Shown: positions 6,991-15,060 of the stretch, piece by piece | Position numbering within the stretch: position 1 is the first letter of the stretch | Layout of the letters: every line of letters starts with the position of its first letter | Assembly: GCA_050998805.1 (NCBI GenBank) | Contig: JBPCPV010000040.1 | Location: 1 to 64,000 of the forward strand | DNA: 64,000 bases | Direction of reading: 5' to 3' | DNA from: JAICKM01 sp050998805 | GTDB lineage: Bacteria > Chloroflexota > Chloroflexia > QHBQ01 > JAICKM01 | Position numbers and translations under genes: made by a program | Notes under the pieces: generated by a model | What the model was told of the DNA's origin: nothing | Databases searched by the model: none | The model's input: the letters and a program-made list of their open reading frames with translations, nothing else

Positions 6991-9586
6991 CAATGCTCAG
7001 GAGGGTGAGCAGCACGAGATCAAGATCGATCTGCAAGGGCTGATCCGCCTGCTGGCGAAGAATCTGTATGCCGAGGCCGATGTCTTCGTGCGCGAACTGA
7101 TCCAGAACGCCCACGACTCGATCTCCCGCCGCACGGAGGTTGGGGCGGGGTCGGCCACGCCGGGCGCGATCCGCATCCAGACCGACGCACGCGCAGGCAC
7201 GATCACCATCAGCGACAACGGCAACGGCCTCACCGAGAGCGAGATCCACGAGTATCTCTCCACGATAGGCCGAAGCGGCACCGGGGCGTTCCGCCAGGAT
7301 CTGATCAAGCGGGGGCGACAGGCCGAGGTGAACCTGATCGGCCAGTTCGGCATCGGCCTGCTGTCGGCGTTCGTCGTCGCTTCCCGCGTCGAGGTCGAGA
7401 CCCTCAGCAGCGCGCCCGACAGCCCCGCATGGCTCTGGGTGAGCGAGGGGCAGCGCGACTACATCCTCCGCCCCGGCGGTCGCGCAGTCGTCGGCACCAC
7501 CGTCACGCTGCACATCAGCCAGAACTACCGCGACATGCTCGACCCCGAAGAACTCCGCAAGGCGATCACGAAGTACGCTGACTTCATCCCTTACCCGATC
7601 TACCTCAACGGCGAAGACACTCCCGCCAACAGCGTTGACGCGCCTTGGCACCGCACCTTCGGCGACGAGCGCGAGCGCCTCGGCGAGTACTGGATCTTCG
7701 TGAACCGCCGCTTCCCCGACATCCCGCTCGAAGTGATCCCTGTCGCGCTCGAAGCCCCCTACAAGGTAGACGGCGTGCTATACATATCCGACCGCAACAT
7801 CCCCGACATAAACACCGCCGGCCTGCTCGACATCTACCAGTCGCGGATGTTCATCACAGCCGCGAACCGCGACATGCTGCCCTCCTGGGCGAAGTTCGTG
7901 CGCGGCGTGATCGATTCGCCCGACCTCACGCCGACGGCCTCCCGCGACGCGATCCAACTCGACCAGGCCGCCCGCGACATCAAAGAGGCGCTCGGCGGGG
8001 TGATCATGCGGCACCTCAAAGGGCTTGCCGAGCGCGAGCCTGAGCGTTTCGGGCGGATCATGGAGTGGCACTCCTACCACATGACCGGCATGGCCGTCGC
8101 CCACGACGACTTCTTCGATGCAGTCGCCGATCTCGTGCCCTTCGAGACCAACCAGGGTTTGCTCAACCTCCGCGACTACGCCGACACCGCCCGTCGGCTC
8201 GACGACCGACATGGGCAGGACATCTTCTACTTCAGCGAGCGGGGCAGCGCCACCCAGTTCTACTTGCTCTGCGACGCTAAGGGCCTGCTGGTGATCAACG
8301 CCGCATACGTCTTCGAGGAGCAGTTCCTCAGAAAATACGCCAAGCGCCGGCCCGGCATTCGGCTGCACCATATCACCGTCACCGGCTCGGATTTCCTGTT
8401 CACCCATCTCTCCCGTGAGGAGGCCGCCGACTTCCGCCAACTGGTCAACGACTTCCAGGCCGTCTTGACCGACTCGCGCAGCCATGCGCGCATCGTCCGC
8501 TTTGCCCCCACCGACCTGCCGGCCGTGACGGTGCTGACCGCCGACAGCCGCCTCCGCCGTCAGCTGGAAGACACCCGCCGCTCCGCCACCCTGCCCGACT
8601 CGGTGCGCGACCTGGCGGGGCGGCTCGCCGAAGAACGCACCCCGGTGCCGACGGTACTGCACCTGAACGCCGACAACCCGACGATCCGCCAGATGGCGGC
8701 CCTCGCCCGCCATCCCCAACCTGACCGCGCGGCCTACGATGCCGCTATCGGCGCGATCTACAACAACGCGCTGCTGCTCGCCCAGCACCAGGTGACGCCT
8801 GAGAACGCCAAGACCCTGTTCAACAGCTTCAGCCGCGTCATCGCCCTGCTGATGGACCCCGCTCACCGGGCCGAAGCACAGCACGAAGCCATCTCACACC
8901 CCGCGCCGGAGCCAGACACAGCAGCCCCTAGCCGCCCCGTCACCTGCGCCATCCTCGCTCCTGACTCCGACGATGGCCCCTTTCCATATCGCTCGGTGCT
9001 GCTTCCCGCTGTGCGCGCTGCCCTGGAAGGGGCACCCTATTATTGGCGCGTGTTGCCCGCTGCACATCCAGGTACACCGCCTGCCGACCCCGACACGCAG
9101 GCATCGGCGGACGACTGTGATCTCTACCTCGCCGATATTTCGGACCGAGACCCTTCCGTGTTGATGCAGCTCGGCTACCTTCGCTGGGCCAGGCCCACCT
9201 GCCCCGGCATAGTGCCAGCACGCGCCGGAACCGGCCGCCCACCCCGCGATCTCGACGGCCTGCTATTCCTCACCTACCCGGCTGCGACCGGAGACGGCGC
9301 CGCCGCAGAGATCGCCGAGGAGCTGCGGATCGCGCTCCGGGGACATGACGCGCTTGAACGGCTTGCCGAGAAGAGGCCGCATTACCTGTCGCCCCTGGTC
9401 CTCCATCAGCAGCTCGATGTGGATGCCCCGGTCGCCGGCCTCCTCGCGGCGGCATATCCCACGATGGAGAGCTTCGTCGCCGCCGACACCGAGAGCGTGG
9501 TGAAGCGTGTGCCCGGCCTCACACGCAGCCTGGCGCGCGGCCTTAAAGCCGATATAGCCGACCTGCTACAGACGATCCGCGCTTGA
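6983..9586 (+). CDS. Hsp90 (HtpG-like) fused to a deoxyribosyltransferase/TIR-like domain and HhH tail
   Basis: GTG start with AAGGAG upstream; 867 residues against about 620 for HtpG. The N-terminal GHKL ATPase is intact: ELIQNAHDS (N-box), SDNGNGLTE, STIGRSGTG and GQFGIGLLSAF. The middle domain (YQSRMFITAANRDMLPSW, FVRGVIDSPDL...SRD) and a C-terminal-like domain (LNADNPTIRQMA) follow. From about residue 650 comes a new domain: CAILAP..., then DLYLADISDRDPSVLMQLGYLR, resembling the ADITG.NPNV.YELGYA signature of nucleoside deoxyribosyltransferase/TIR-like folds. The usual catalytic Glu is Gln. The last ~50 residues (PTMESFVAADTESVVKRVPGLTRSLARGLKA) look like helix-hairpin-helix. The TPR operon context suggests a stress or conflict role rather than general chaperoning. 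Confidence 0.88.
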   Translation: MADNAQEGEQHEIKIDLQGLIRLLAKNLYAEADVFVRELIQNAHDSISRRTEVGAGSATPGAIRIQTDARAGTITISDNGNGLTESEIHEYLSTIGRSGTGAFRQDLIKRGRQAEVNLIGQFGIGLLSAFVVASRVEVETLSSAPDSPAWLWVSEGQRDYILRPGGRAVVGTTVTLHISQNYRDMLDPEELRKAITKYADFIPYPIYLNGEDTPANSVDAPWHRTFGDERERLGEYWIFVNRRFPDIPLEVIPVALEAPYKVDGVLYISDRNIPDINTAGLLDIYQSRMFITAANRDMLPSWAKFVRGVIDSPDLTPTASRDAIQLDQAARDIKEALGGVIMRHLKGLAEREPERFGRIMEWHSYHMTGMAVAHDDFFDAVADLVPFETNQGLLNLRDYADTARRLDDRHGQDIFYFSERGSATQFYLLCDAKGLLVINAAYVFEEQFLRKYAKRRPGIRLHHITVTGSDFLFTHLSREEAADFRQLVNDFQAVLTDSRSHARIVRFAPTDLPAVTVLTADSRLRRQLEDTRRSATLPDSVRDLAGRLAEERTPVPTVLHLNADNPTIRQMAALARHPQPDRAAYDAAIGAIYNNALLLAQHQVTPENAKTLFNSFSRVIALLMDPAHRAEAQHEAISHPAPEPDTAAPSRPVTCAILAPDSDDGPFPYRSVLLPAVRAALEGAPYYWRVLPAAHPGTPPADPDTQASADDCDLYLADISDRDPSVLMQLGYLRWARPTCPGIVPARAGTGRPPRDLDGLLFLTYPAATGDGAAAEIAEELRIALRGHDALERLAEKRPHYLSPLVLHQQLDVDAPVAGLLAAAYPTMESFVAADTESVVKRVPGLTRSLARGLKADIADLLQTIRA

Positions 9587-9617
9587 CGGATGGCTCGGAT
9601 CTTGCACATAAACCCCT

Positions 9618-9635
9618 GGCCCCAGAGTCGGGGCC
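9618..9635 (+). terminator. Short hairpin after the Hsp90 operon
   Basis: A six-base GC stem (GGCCCC, loop AGAGTC, GGGGCC) lies 31 bases after the Hsp90 stop and before the SOD gene. There is no T-run, so this is only a weak terminator candidate. Confidence 0.3.
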
Positions 9636-9702
9636 GTCGGCTTCACGAACCGGGCGCGCCCACCAGAGCTGGCGCCCAACATCAGCAAAGGACGGTCTAA
9701 TA

Positions 9703-10320
9703 ATGCCTTTCGAACTTCCACCATTACCCTACAGCTTCGATGCGCTCGAACCCAACATTGACGCACGCACGATGGAGATCCACCACGACAAGCACCACGC
9801 TACTTACGTTACCAACCTCAACAAGGCGCTTGAGGGCCTGCCCGAACTCTCTAGCATGAGCGTCGAGCAGCTGATCCAGAACCTCGACAAAGTGCCCGAA
9901 GACAAGCGCACCGCCGTCCGCAACAACGGCGGCGGCCACGCCAACCACAGCATGTTCTGGCTGATCATGAAGCCGAACGGCGGCGGCGCGCCGACCGGAG
10001 CTATTGCCCAAGCGATCAACTCGGCCTTCGGCAGCTTCGACGCCTTCAAGGAGAAGTTCAACGCCGCCGGTGCGACCCGCTTCGGCTCAGGCTGGGCCTG
10101 GCTCACGGCCGGCAAGAATGGCGAACTCAGCGTCACCTCCACCCCGAACCAGGACAGCCCTCTCATGGACGGCGCGACCCCGATCCTCGGCTGCGATGTC
10201 TGGGAGCACGCCTACTACCTCAAGTACCAAAACAAGCGCCCCGACTACATGACCGCCTGGTGGAACACCGTCAATTGGGACGAAGTGAACCGCCGCTACG
10301 CACAGGCCGGCGGCGGCTGA
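9703..10320 (+). CDS. sodA: Superoxide dismutase, Mn or cambialistic type
   Basis: The 205-residue enzyme converts superoxide to H2O2 and O2 in the cytoplasm. The start at 9703 gives the family N-terminus (MPFELPPLPYSFDALEP) and has AAAGGA ten bases upstream. Metal ligands are His27, His82 (HANHSMFW), Asp165 and His169 (GCDVWEHAYY). Gln150 in TPNQDSPL is the position and residue favouring Mn over Fe, although FGSGWAWL is shared by both types. No secretion signal is present. The gene stands alone, followed by a double palindrome shared with pckA. Confidence 0.96.
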   Translation: MPFELPPLPYSFDALEPNIDARTMEIHHDKHHATYVTNLNKALEGLPELSSMSVEQLIQNLDKVPEDKRTAVRNNGGGHANHSMFWLIMKPNGGGAPTGAIAQAINSAFGSFDAFKEKFNAAGATRFGSGWAWLTAGKNGELSVTSTPNQDSPLMDGATPILGCDVWEHAYYLKYQNKRPDYMTAWWNTVNWDEVNRRYAQAGGG

Positions 10321-10336
10321 GAGCATGTCGAAAAGG

Positions 10337-10416
10337 GGGCCTATGTGGGAGCCGGTTTCAAATAGGCTCCCACATAGGCCCTTCTGTAGGAGCCTATTTG
10401 AAACCGGCTCCTACAG
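10337..10416. repeat. Two mutually complementary palindromes between sod and pckA
   Basis: Palindrome A has 17-base arms (10337-10353 and 10365-10381); palindrome B has 11-base arms (10384-10394 and 10406-10416). The inner part of A (GAGCCGGTTTCAAATAGGCTCC-like, 10350-10371) is the reverse complement of the core of B. RNA from either strand could thus fold as two hairpins or one long alternative. B overlaps the pckA stop codon. It probably terminates both converging genes and looks like a REP-type element. Confidence 0.7.
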
Positions 10417-11997
10417 CACGTTCTTGACCTCGTCCGTCACCTCGTCGGTGAATGGGGTGAAGTTCGTGCGGAAGCGTTCCACCAGGTCACGCGCCTGCGC
10501 GTCGTATGTGTTGCCGTCCGCCCAGGTGTTGCGGGGGACGAGCACCTCCGCCGGCACGCCGGGGCAGCTCACCGGTACGTCGAAACCGAAGACCGGGTCG
10601 CGCCGCATCTCCACCCCGGCCAGCTCGCCGTTGATGACCGCGTGTACGATGGCGCGCGTGTACGCGATGCTCATCCGCTTGCCGGTGCCGTATGCCCCGC
10701 CGCTCCAGCCGGTGTTCACCAGCCAGACATCGGTCCCGTGCTTCTCCATCCTCTCGCCGAGGAGCTGCGCGTAGACCATCGGCGGCAGCGGCAGGAAGGG
10801 TGCGCCGAAGCACGCGCTGAACTCGGCCTGCGGCGCGGTCACTCCCCGCTCGGTGCCCGCCAGCTTCGCCGTGTAGCCCGACAGGAAGTAGTACATCGCC
10901 TGCTGCCGGTTCAGCTTGGCGACCGGCGGCAGCACCCCGAAGGCGTCAGCCGACAGCATCAGCACGTTGCGCGGGTGGCCGCCCGTGCCGGTCGGCGAAG
11001 CGTTCGGGATGTACTCAATCGGGTAGGCCGAGCGGGTGTTCTCGGTCAGCGATTGGTCGGTTAGGTCGAGCACGCGGCTCACCGGGTCCATCACCACGTT
11101 TTCCAACACCGTGCCGAATGCATGGCTCGCGCTCCAGATAGCCGGCTCTGCGGTCTCCGACAGGTTGATCACCTTCGCGTAGCATCCGCCCTCGAAGTTG
11201 AACACGCCCTTGTCGCTCCAGCCGTGCTCGTCGTCGCCGATCAGCACACGGCTTGGGTCCGCGCTCAACGTCGTCTTGCCGGTGCCCGACAGCCCGAAGA
11301 AGAGGGCCACGTTTTCCCCGCCGGCGTCGCTGTTCGCCGAGCAGTGCATGGCGACCACACCACGCACCGGCAGGTAATAGTTCATCACGGTGAACATGGA
11401 CTTCTTGATCTCGCCGGCGTAGGCCGTGCCGCCGATCAGGATCAGGTGCTTGTCAAGGTTCAGCAGGATGAATGTCTCGCTGCGGGTGCCGTCGCGGGCG
11501 GGGTCGGCCTTGAAGCCCGGCATATCGATCACCGTAAAGGTCGGCTCGAAGTTCGCCAGTTCCTCCGGGGTCGGGCGTATGAAGAGGTTGCGCGCGAACA
11601 GGTTGGCCCACGCGCTCTCGGTCACCACCCGCACCGCCAGCCGGTACTCGGGGTCCGCGCCGACAAAAAGATCCTGCACAAACACATCTTTGCCGGCGAT
11701 GTAATCAAGCATCCTCTTGTGGATGTCGTCGAACTTCGCCTCGTCGAACGGCTGGTTGACCGGCCCCCACCAAACCTTGTCCTGGCTCGACACCTCCTTG
11801 ACCACGAACTTATCTTTCGGCGAGCGCCCGGTATACTGACCGGTGCTTACGACGAGCGGCCCGGTGCGTGCCAGGCTGCCTTCGCCCCGGCGGATAGCCT
11901 CTTCATAAAGCGCGGCGGCGGGTTCGTTCGTCTGGGCCGAGCGCGCGTTCTGAATACCCTGGCCCTCCGCCTCTGTGGGGCGGCTAATAGTCTGCAT
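10411..11997 (-). CDS. pckA: Phosphoenolpyruvate carboxykinase (ATP)
   Basis: This 528-residue enzyme converts oxaloacetate and ATP to PEP, CO2 and ADP, the first committed gluconeogenic step. It contains the PEPCK signature region MHCSANSDAGGENVALFFGLSGTGKTTLS in pieces: HCSAN, then the kinase-1a loop GLSGTGKTT near residue 235, and kinase-2 IGDDEHGW. NTGWSGGAYGTGKRM near the C-terminus is also typical. Length is usual for the ATP type (about 520-540). The ATG has AAGGAGG seven bases upstream. A structured leader precedes it. Confidence 0.97.
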   Translation of the reverse strand: MQTISRPTEAEGQGIQNARSAQTNEPAAALYEEAIRRGEGSLARTGPLVVSTGQYTGRSPKDKFVVKEVSSQDKVWWGPVNQPFDEAKFDDIHKRMLDYIAGKDVFVQDLFVGADPEYRLAVRVVTESAWANLFARNLFIRPTPEELANFEPTFTVIDMPGFKADPARDGTRSETFILLNLDKHLILIGGTAYAGEIKKSMFTVMNYYLPVRGVVAMHCSANSDAGGENVALFFGLSGTGKTTLSADPSRVLIGDDEHGWSDKGVFNFEGGCYAKVINLSETAEPAIWSASHAFGTVLENVVMDPVSRVLDLTDQSLTENTRSAYPIEYIPNASPTGTGGHPRNVLMLSADAFGVLPPVAKLNRQQAMYYFLSGYTAKLAGTERGVTAPQAEFSACFGAPFLPLPPMVYAQLLGERMEKHGTDVWLVNTGWSGGAYGTGKRMSIAYTRAIVHAVINGELAGVEMRRDPVFGFDVPVSCPGVPAEVLVPRNTWADGNTYDAQARDLVERFRTNFTPFTDEVTDEVKNVL

Positions 11998-12030
11998 TTC
12001 AACCTCCTTGTTGATGCGAGCATGTTAAAT

Positions 12031-12088
12031 GAGCGTTCAGCAGTCGGCTGCCGGCTTCGGGCCAGCGTCTGCTCAACGCTCTATTATA
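12031..12088 (-). promoter_or_regulatory. -10 box and large hairpin in the pckA leader
   Basis: On the minus strand, TATAAT (12083-12088) is followed at once by a 51-base hairpin. Arms at 12069-12081 and 12031-12043 pair over 13 bases with one mismatch, and an inner stem (CTGGC with GCCGG) caps it. The leader ends in AAGGAGG before the pckA ATG. I see no good -35 box. The hairpin could affect mRNA stability or act as a cis-regulatory RNA; no known riboswitch is recognised. Confidence 0.5.
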
Positions 12089-12109
12089 CACCAAATTGGG
12101 AGTTTTGCT

Positions 12110-13339
12110 CTACTTCGACGCCTGCTCCAATGTCTGCCGCGCATCCTTAGCATAGATCATCGAGAAGTTCGGGTTCACCGCGAGCGCCTGCCCCAGCCGT
12201 GCCCGCGCTTCTGCGTGGTCCCCGCTGCGGTACGCGATCATGCCTGCGTGGTAGAAAAACAGCGCGTCCTGCGTGCCCAACCTCAGCGCCAGCTTCTCAT
12301 ATTGCTGCGCCTCTTGCTGCCGGCCCGCCTGCGACAGCGCCCAGGCCAGCGTATCGGCTGCCTTCACGCTTGGCCGATCCGCATAGGCTATGCGTGCCTG
12401 CGCGAGCGCCGCATCCGGCTTGCCGTGATCCGCCTCGAAAAGCGCCATCTCCATATCGGTGTTCACCCCGTTCGCCTGGAAGAGCTTCTGCTCCACCCGC
12501 ACCAGGTCGTACTGCTTCGCGGCCGCTGAGGTCTGCCCTGCCGCCTGCTCCGTCTCGCCGAGCGCGATCACGAACTCAGGCAGCGGCACGCTGTTGATCG
12601 CCTGGTTGTAGAGGCCCACGGCTTCGCTATAGCGGCCCTGCACCGCGCGCACATGTCCCAGCCCCGCGAGCGCATACCTGTATCCGGGGAACTGCACAAG
12701 CGCGTGCTGGTACTCCTGTTCGGCTGACGCGATGTCGCCCTTGTTGAAATAGAGGTTGCCGAGTTGAACCCGCACCCAGCCGACGTTCTCCGGCGTCGGC
12801 GCGCCCGACTCCACAGCCTGCTGCATCAGCTCAATCGCCCCCGAAATGTCGCCGTTGAGTTCGCGCACATAAGACGCCCGACTGTATGAGCTTAGGTCGG
12901 GCCGCATATCAATCATATCCTGCACAGACTTCGCCGCATCGTCATACATCCCAAGCTCCACCTCGCCGTCAACGATCAGACTCAGGATCGCCGCGCGGTG
13001 CGGGTCGAGCACAAATGCCTGTCGGCCCAGCGCCAGCCCGTCCTTGAACTGGTGCCTCGATAGCGCGAGCGACCCCTTGCCGATCAGCGCGTCCACGTTC
13101 TGGGAGTCAATAGCCAGCGCCTGGTTGAATGCAGTCTCGGCGCGCCCATAGTACGTCGGGTCGCCGGTTTCGCGGGCTTTCTGAAGAAAGCCCAGCCCGC
13201 TCGTCGTGTAGGTCTTCGCTTCCGACGGGTCATGGAACACACTTACCGCCCCGAAGAGCCGTCCCCCGAACGTCACAGCCACAGCCACCGCCAGCACGAC
13301 CAACGCCAGCATCAGCCCCTTGTGTTTCAACAGACTCAT
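12110..13339 (-). CDS. Membrane-anchored TPR protein
   Basis: The 409-residue protein has an N-terminal hydrophobic anchor (LMLALVVLAVAVAVTFGG, about residues 9-26) and at least eight TPR-like helical pairs, including AETAFNQALAIDSQNVDALIGKG, LGNLYFNKGDIASAEQEYQHAL, ALAGLGHVRAVQGRYSEAVGLYNQAI and ARARLGQALAVNPNFSMIYA. It is probably a scaffold on the outer face of the membrane. It lies between the DUF4331 gene and pckA on the same strand, separated from DUF4331 by a heptamer tract. No enzymatic motif is seen. Confidence 0.82.
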   Translation of the reverse strand: MSLLKHKGLMLALVVLAVAVAVTFGGRLFGAVSVFHDPSEAKTYTTSGLGFLQKARETGDPTYYGRAETAFNQALAIDSQNVDALIGKGSLALSRHQFKDGLALGRQAFVLDPHRAAILSLIVDGEVELGMYDDAAKSVQDMIDMRPDLSSYSRASYVRELNGDISGAIELMQQAVESGAPTPENVGWVRVQLGNLYFNKGDIASAEQEYQHALVQFPGYRYALAGLGHVRAVQGRYSEAVGLYNQAINSVPLPEFVIALGETEQAAGQTSAAAKQYDLVRVEQKLFQANGVNTDMEMALFEADHGKPDAALAQARIAYADRPSVKAADTLAWALSQAGRQQEAQQYEKLALRLGTQDALFFYHAGMIAYRSGDHAEARARLGQALAVNPNFSMIYAKDARQTLEQASK

Positions 13340-13382
13340 TGCTCCGACCCTTTCTCGTATTGCATATTGCGTGCTAGGTGTT

Positions 13383-13485
13383 ACGCACTACGTACTACGT
13401 GTTGTGTGTCGCGTGTCGCGTCTGGATATTCTCCCTACGCAACACGTAACACCCAACATGTAGCACGCACTACGCACTACGTTCT
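13383..13485. repeat. Heptamer repeat tract (drifting units)
   Basis: From 13383 successive 7-mers read ACGCACT, ACGTACT, ACGTGTT, GTGTGTC, GCGTGTC, GCGTCTG. The tract resumes near 13464 with CACGCAC, TACGCAC, TAC. The seven-base phase is kept while the unit changes. The tract fills the gap between the TPR gene and the DUF4331 stop codon. Confidence 0.7.
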
Positions 13486-15001
13486 ACTTCTGGCCGTTCT
13501 CGATCGCCAGCGCCTTGCGCTCGGCGCCCGATATAGTGTGGTGTAACGGGTCGTAGCCTTGCCACGGGCTGGCGACATACGGGAACGAGGTCAGGAACGG
13601 CTTGTCGTTCGTGTTCACCCCGTCGCCCAGCATATCTTGCGGGTTGTTGTCGGGCAGGCCGAACATAGAGTGCAGGATCGGGCCGTAGCCTTCGCCTACC
13701 ACCCGCAGTTCGATGTCCACTACATCGTCGGTCAGGCGGCGACCGTTCGGGAAGCCGTCGAACTGCCCGGCGAGCAGGCCAAGCCGATCCGGGGCCGCCG
13801 ACGGCGGGATCGTCATGTTCAGTCGCAGCAGGTCGGCCTTCTTGTTGCCGGTGAAGTTAAGCCCCGGGAAGCCGGTCAGCAGGATAGTCACCAGATCCTG
13901 GCGGTTCGTCGTGCGGGCCGGGGTGGTGATCGCCGGGCTGTAGAGGTAGTTCTCCAGGCCCGCCAGTTCGGGGTTGAGCGCGTTCGACAGGAACTGCTTG
14001 TCGCTCGCAGGGGGCTGGCTGTTCCAGAAGTCCTTCTGCCCAACGTGGGTGACGACTTCGTTGATCAGCGGGTTGGCGAGCCGCGAGATCTGCACGAAGT
14101 TGCCCGAGTAGTTCACGGTGCCGTTTGTTCGCAGCACACGCACCGCCTGGCGGCTCGCGTTGGCGAAGACGCCGATGGTGCCGGTGCTCGATGTTGGAGG
14201 CTGGTGGTCCCGCGTCAGGTCGGTCATCGGAACCTGCATGATGATGCTGTGTACGTTGAAGCCCTTGAGGCCGTCAATGCCCACGGTGTCGGTCAGCGGG
14301 ATGATGTGGTAGGGGTTGAACGGTCGCAGGCCACCGAGGTCGAAGATCGACCCGAGGTCCACGAAGAAGGGATCGTCGCGCTGGCCGGCGAAGAACTTGC
14401 GGTTGCCGACCGTGTTGATCGCCTGGGCCGCGAGGGTATCGTAGTTGGGGGTAGAGCGCGGGCCGATGTTCACCGGCGGCTCCGGGAGGTTCGTGGCGAG
14501 TACTTGCGAAGTCCCCCCCTCGATGCGGGTCACCGAGTAGAACTGCTTGATGTTCCAGTTGGGGCTGCTGATCGAAGTGATCGGGCCTGTGGCGTACAGG
14601 AAGGTGTTCGGGTTGCCGATCACCGTGTTGAACCGGAACTGGTAGACGATGTCGGCCTGTGCATCGCCGGTGTTGTCGATCCGGAGCTCGTACTGCACAT
14701 TATCGCCGAAGGCGGCGAAGTTCGGCCCGCCGTTCGGCTCTTCGAGCGGTATATAGTTAGCGACGATCGTGACCGTGTTCGTCACGTCGGGGCTGACGAA
14801 TGCGTAGACATCGGTGTTGTCGGCCTGTGGGTCGCCGCTGATGAGCGGCGCTTCACGGTGGCTCGACGCGGCTGCGGGGTGCGCGGGGCTGCCGACCACC
14901 ATCAGGGCCAGCGCCGACAACAAGATGCCGATGCTCGCCAGGGTAGTCGCGATCCCCTTCATGCCCCCGAAGCTGTTATTCAGACGTTGCTTCGTGTTCA
15001 T
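13484..15001 (-). CDS. Exported DUF4331-family protein
   Basis: The mature part begins SSHREAPLISGDPQADNTDVYAFVSPD, the DUF4331 hallmark (SSHREAP and D.TD.YAF). The rest carries the family's LRIDNTGDAQADIVYQFRF and PFFVDLG signatures. I chose ATG 15001 because GAGGAG lies seven bases upstream and the signal peptide is then N-terminal (hydrophobic core IATTLASIGILLSALALMVVG, cut near AAA-SSHRE). An alternative ATG at 15064 overlaps the stop of the SLH gene (ATGA) and would add 21 residues. The biochemical role of DUF4331 is not established. It probably works at the envelope with its SLH neighbour. Confidence 0.88.
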   Translation of the reverse strand: MNTKQRLNNSFGGMKGIATTLASIGILLSALALMVVGSPAHPAAASSHREAPLISGDPQADNTDVYAFVSPDVTNTVTIVANYIPLEEPNGGPNFAAFGDNVQYELRIDNTGDAQADIVYQFRFNTVIGNPNTFLYATGPITSISSPNWNIKQFYSVTRIEGGTSQVLATNLPEPPVNIGPRSTPNYDTLAAQAINTVGNRKFFAGQRDDPFFVDLGSIFDLGGLRPFNPYHIIPLTDTVGIDGLKGFNVHSIIMQVPMTDLTRDHQPPTSSTGTIGVFANASRQAVRVLRTNGTVNYSGNFVQISRLANPLINEVVTHVGQKDFWNSQPPASDKQFLSNALNPELAGLENYLYSPAITTPARTTNRQDLVTILLTGFPGLNFTGNKKADLLRLNMTIPPSAAPDRLGLLAGQFDGFPNGRRLTDDVVDIELRVVGEGYGPILHSMFGLPDNNPQDMLGDGVNTNDKPFLTSFPYVASPWQGYDPLHHTISGAERKALAIENGQK

Positions 15002-15060
15002 CTCGAACTCCTCTGCTCTGGTGTTAGGTTGGTGAATGTCCATCTGCTCCTTGACTCCGC

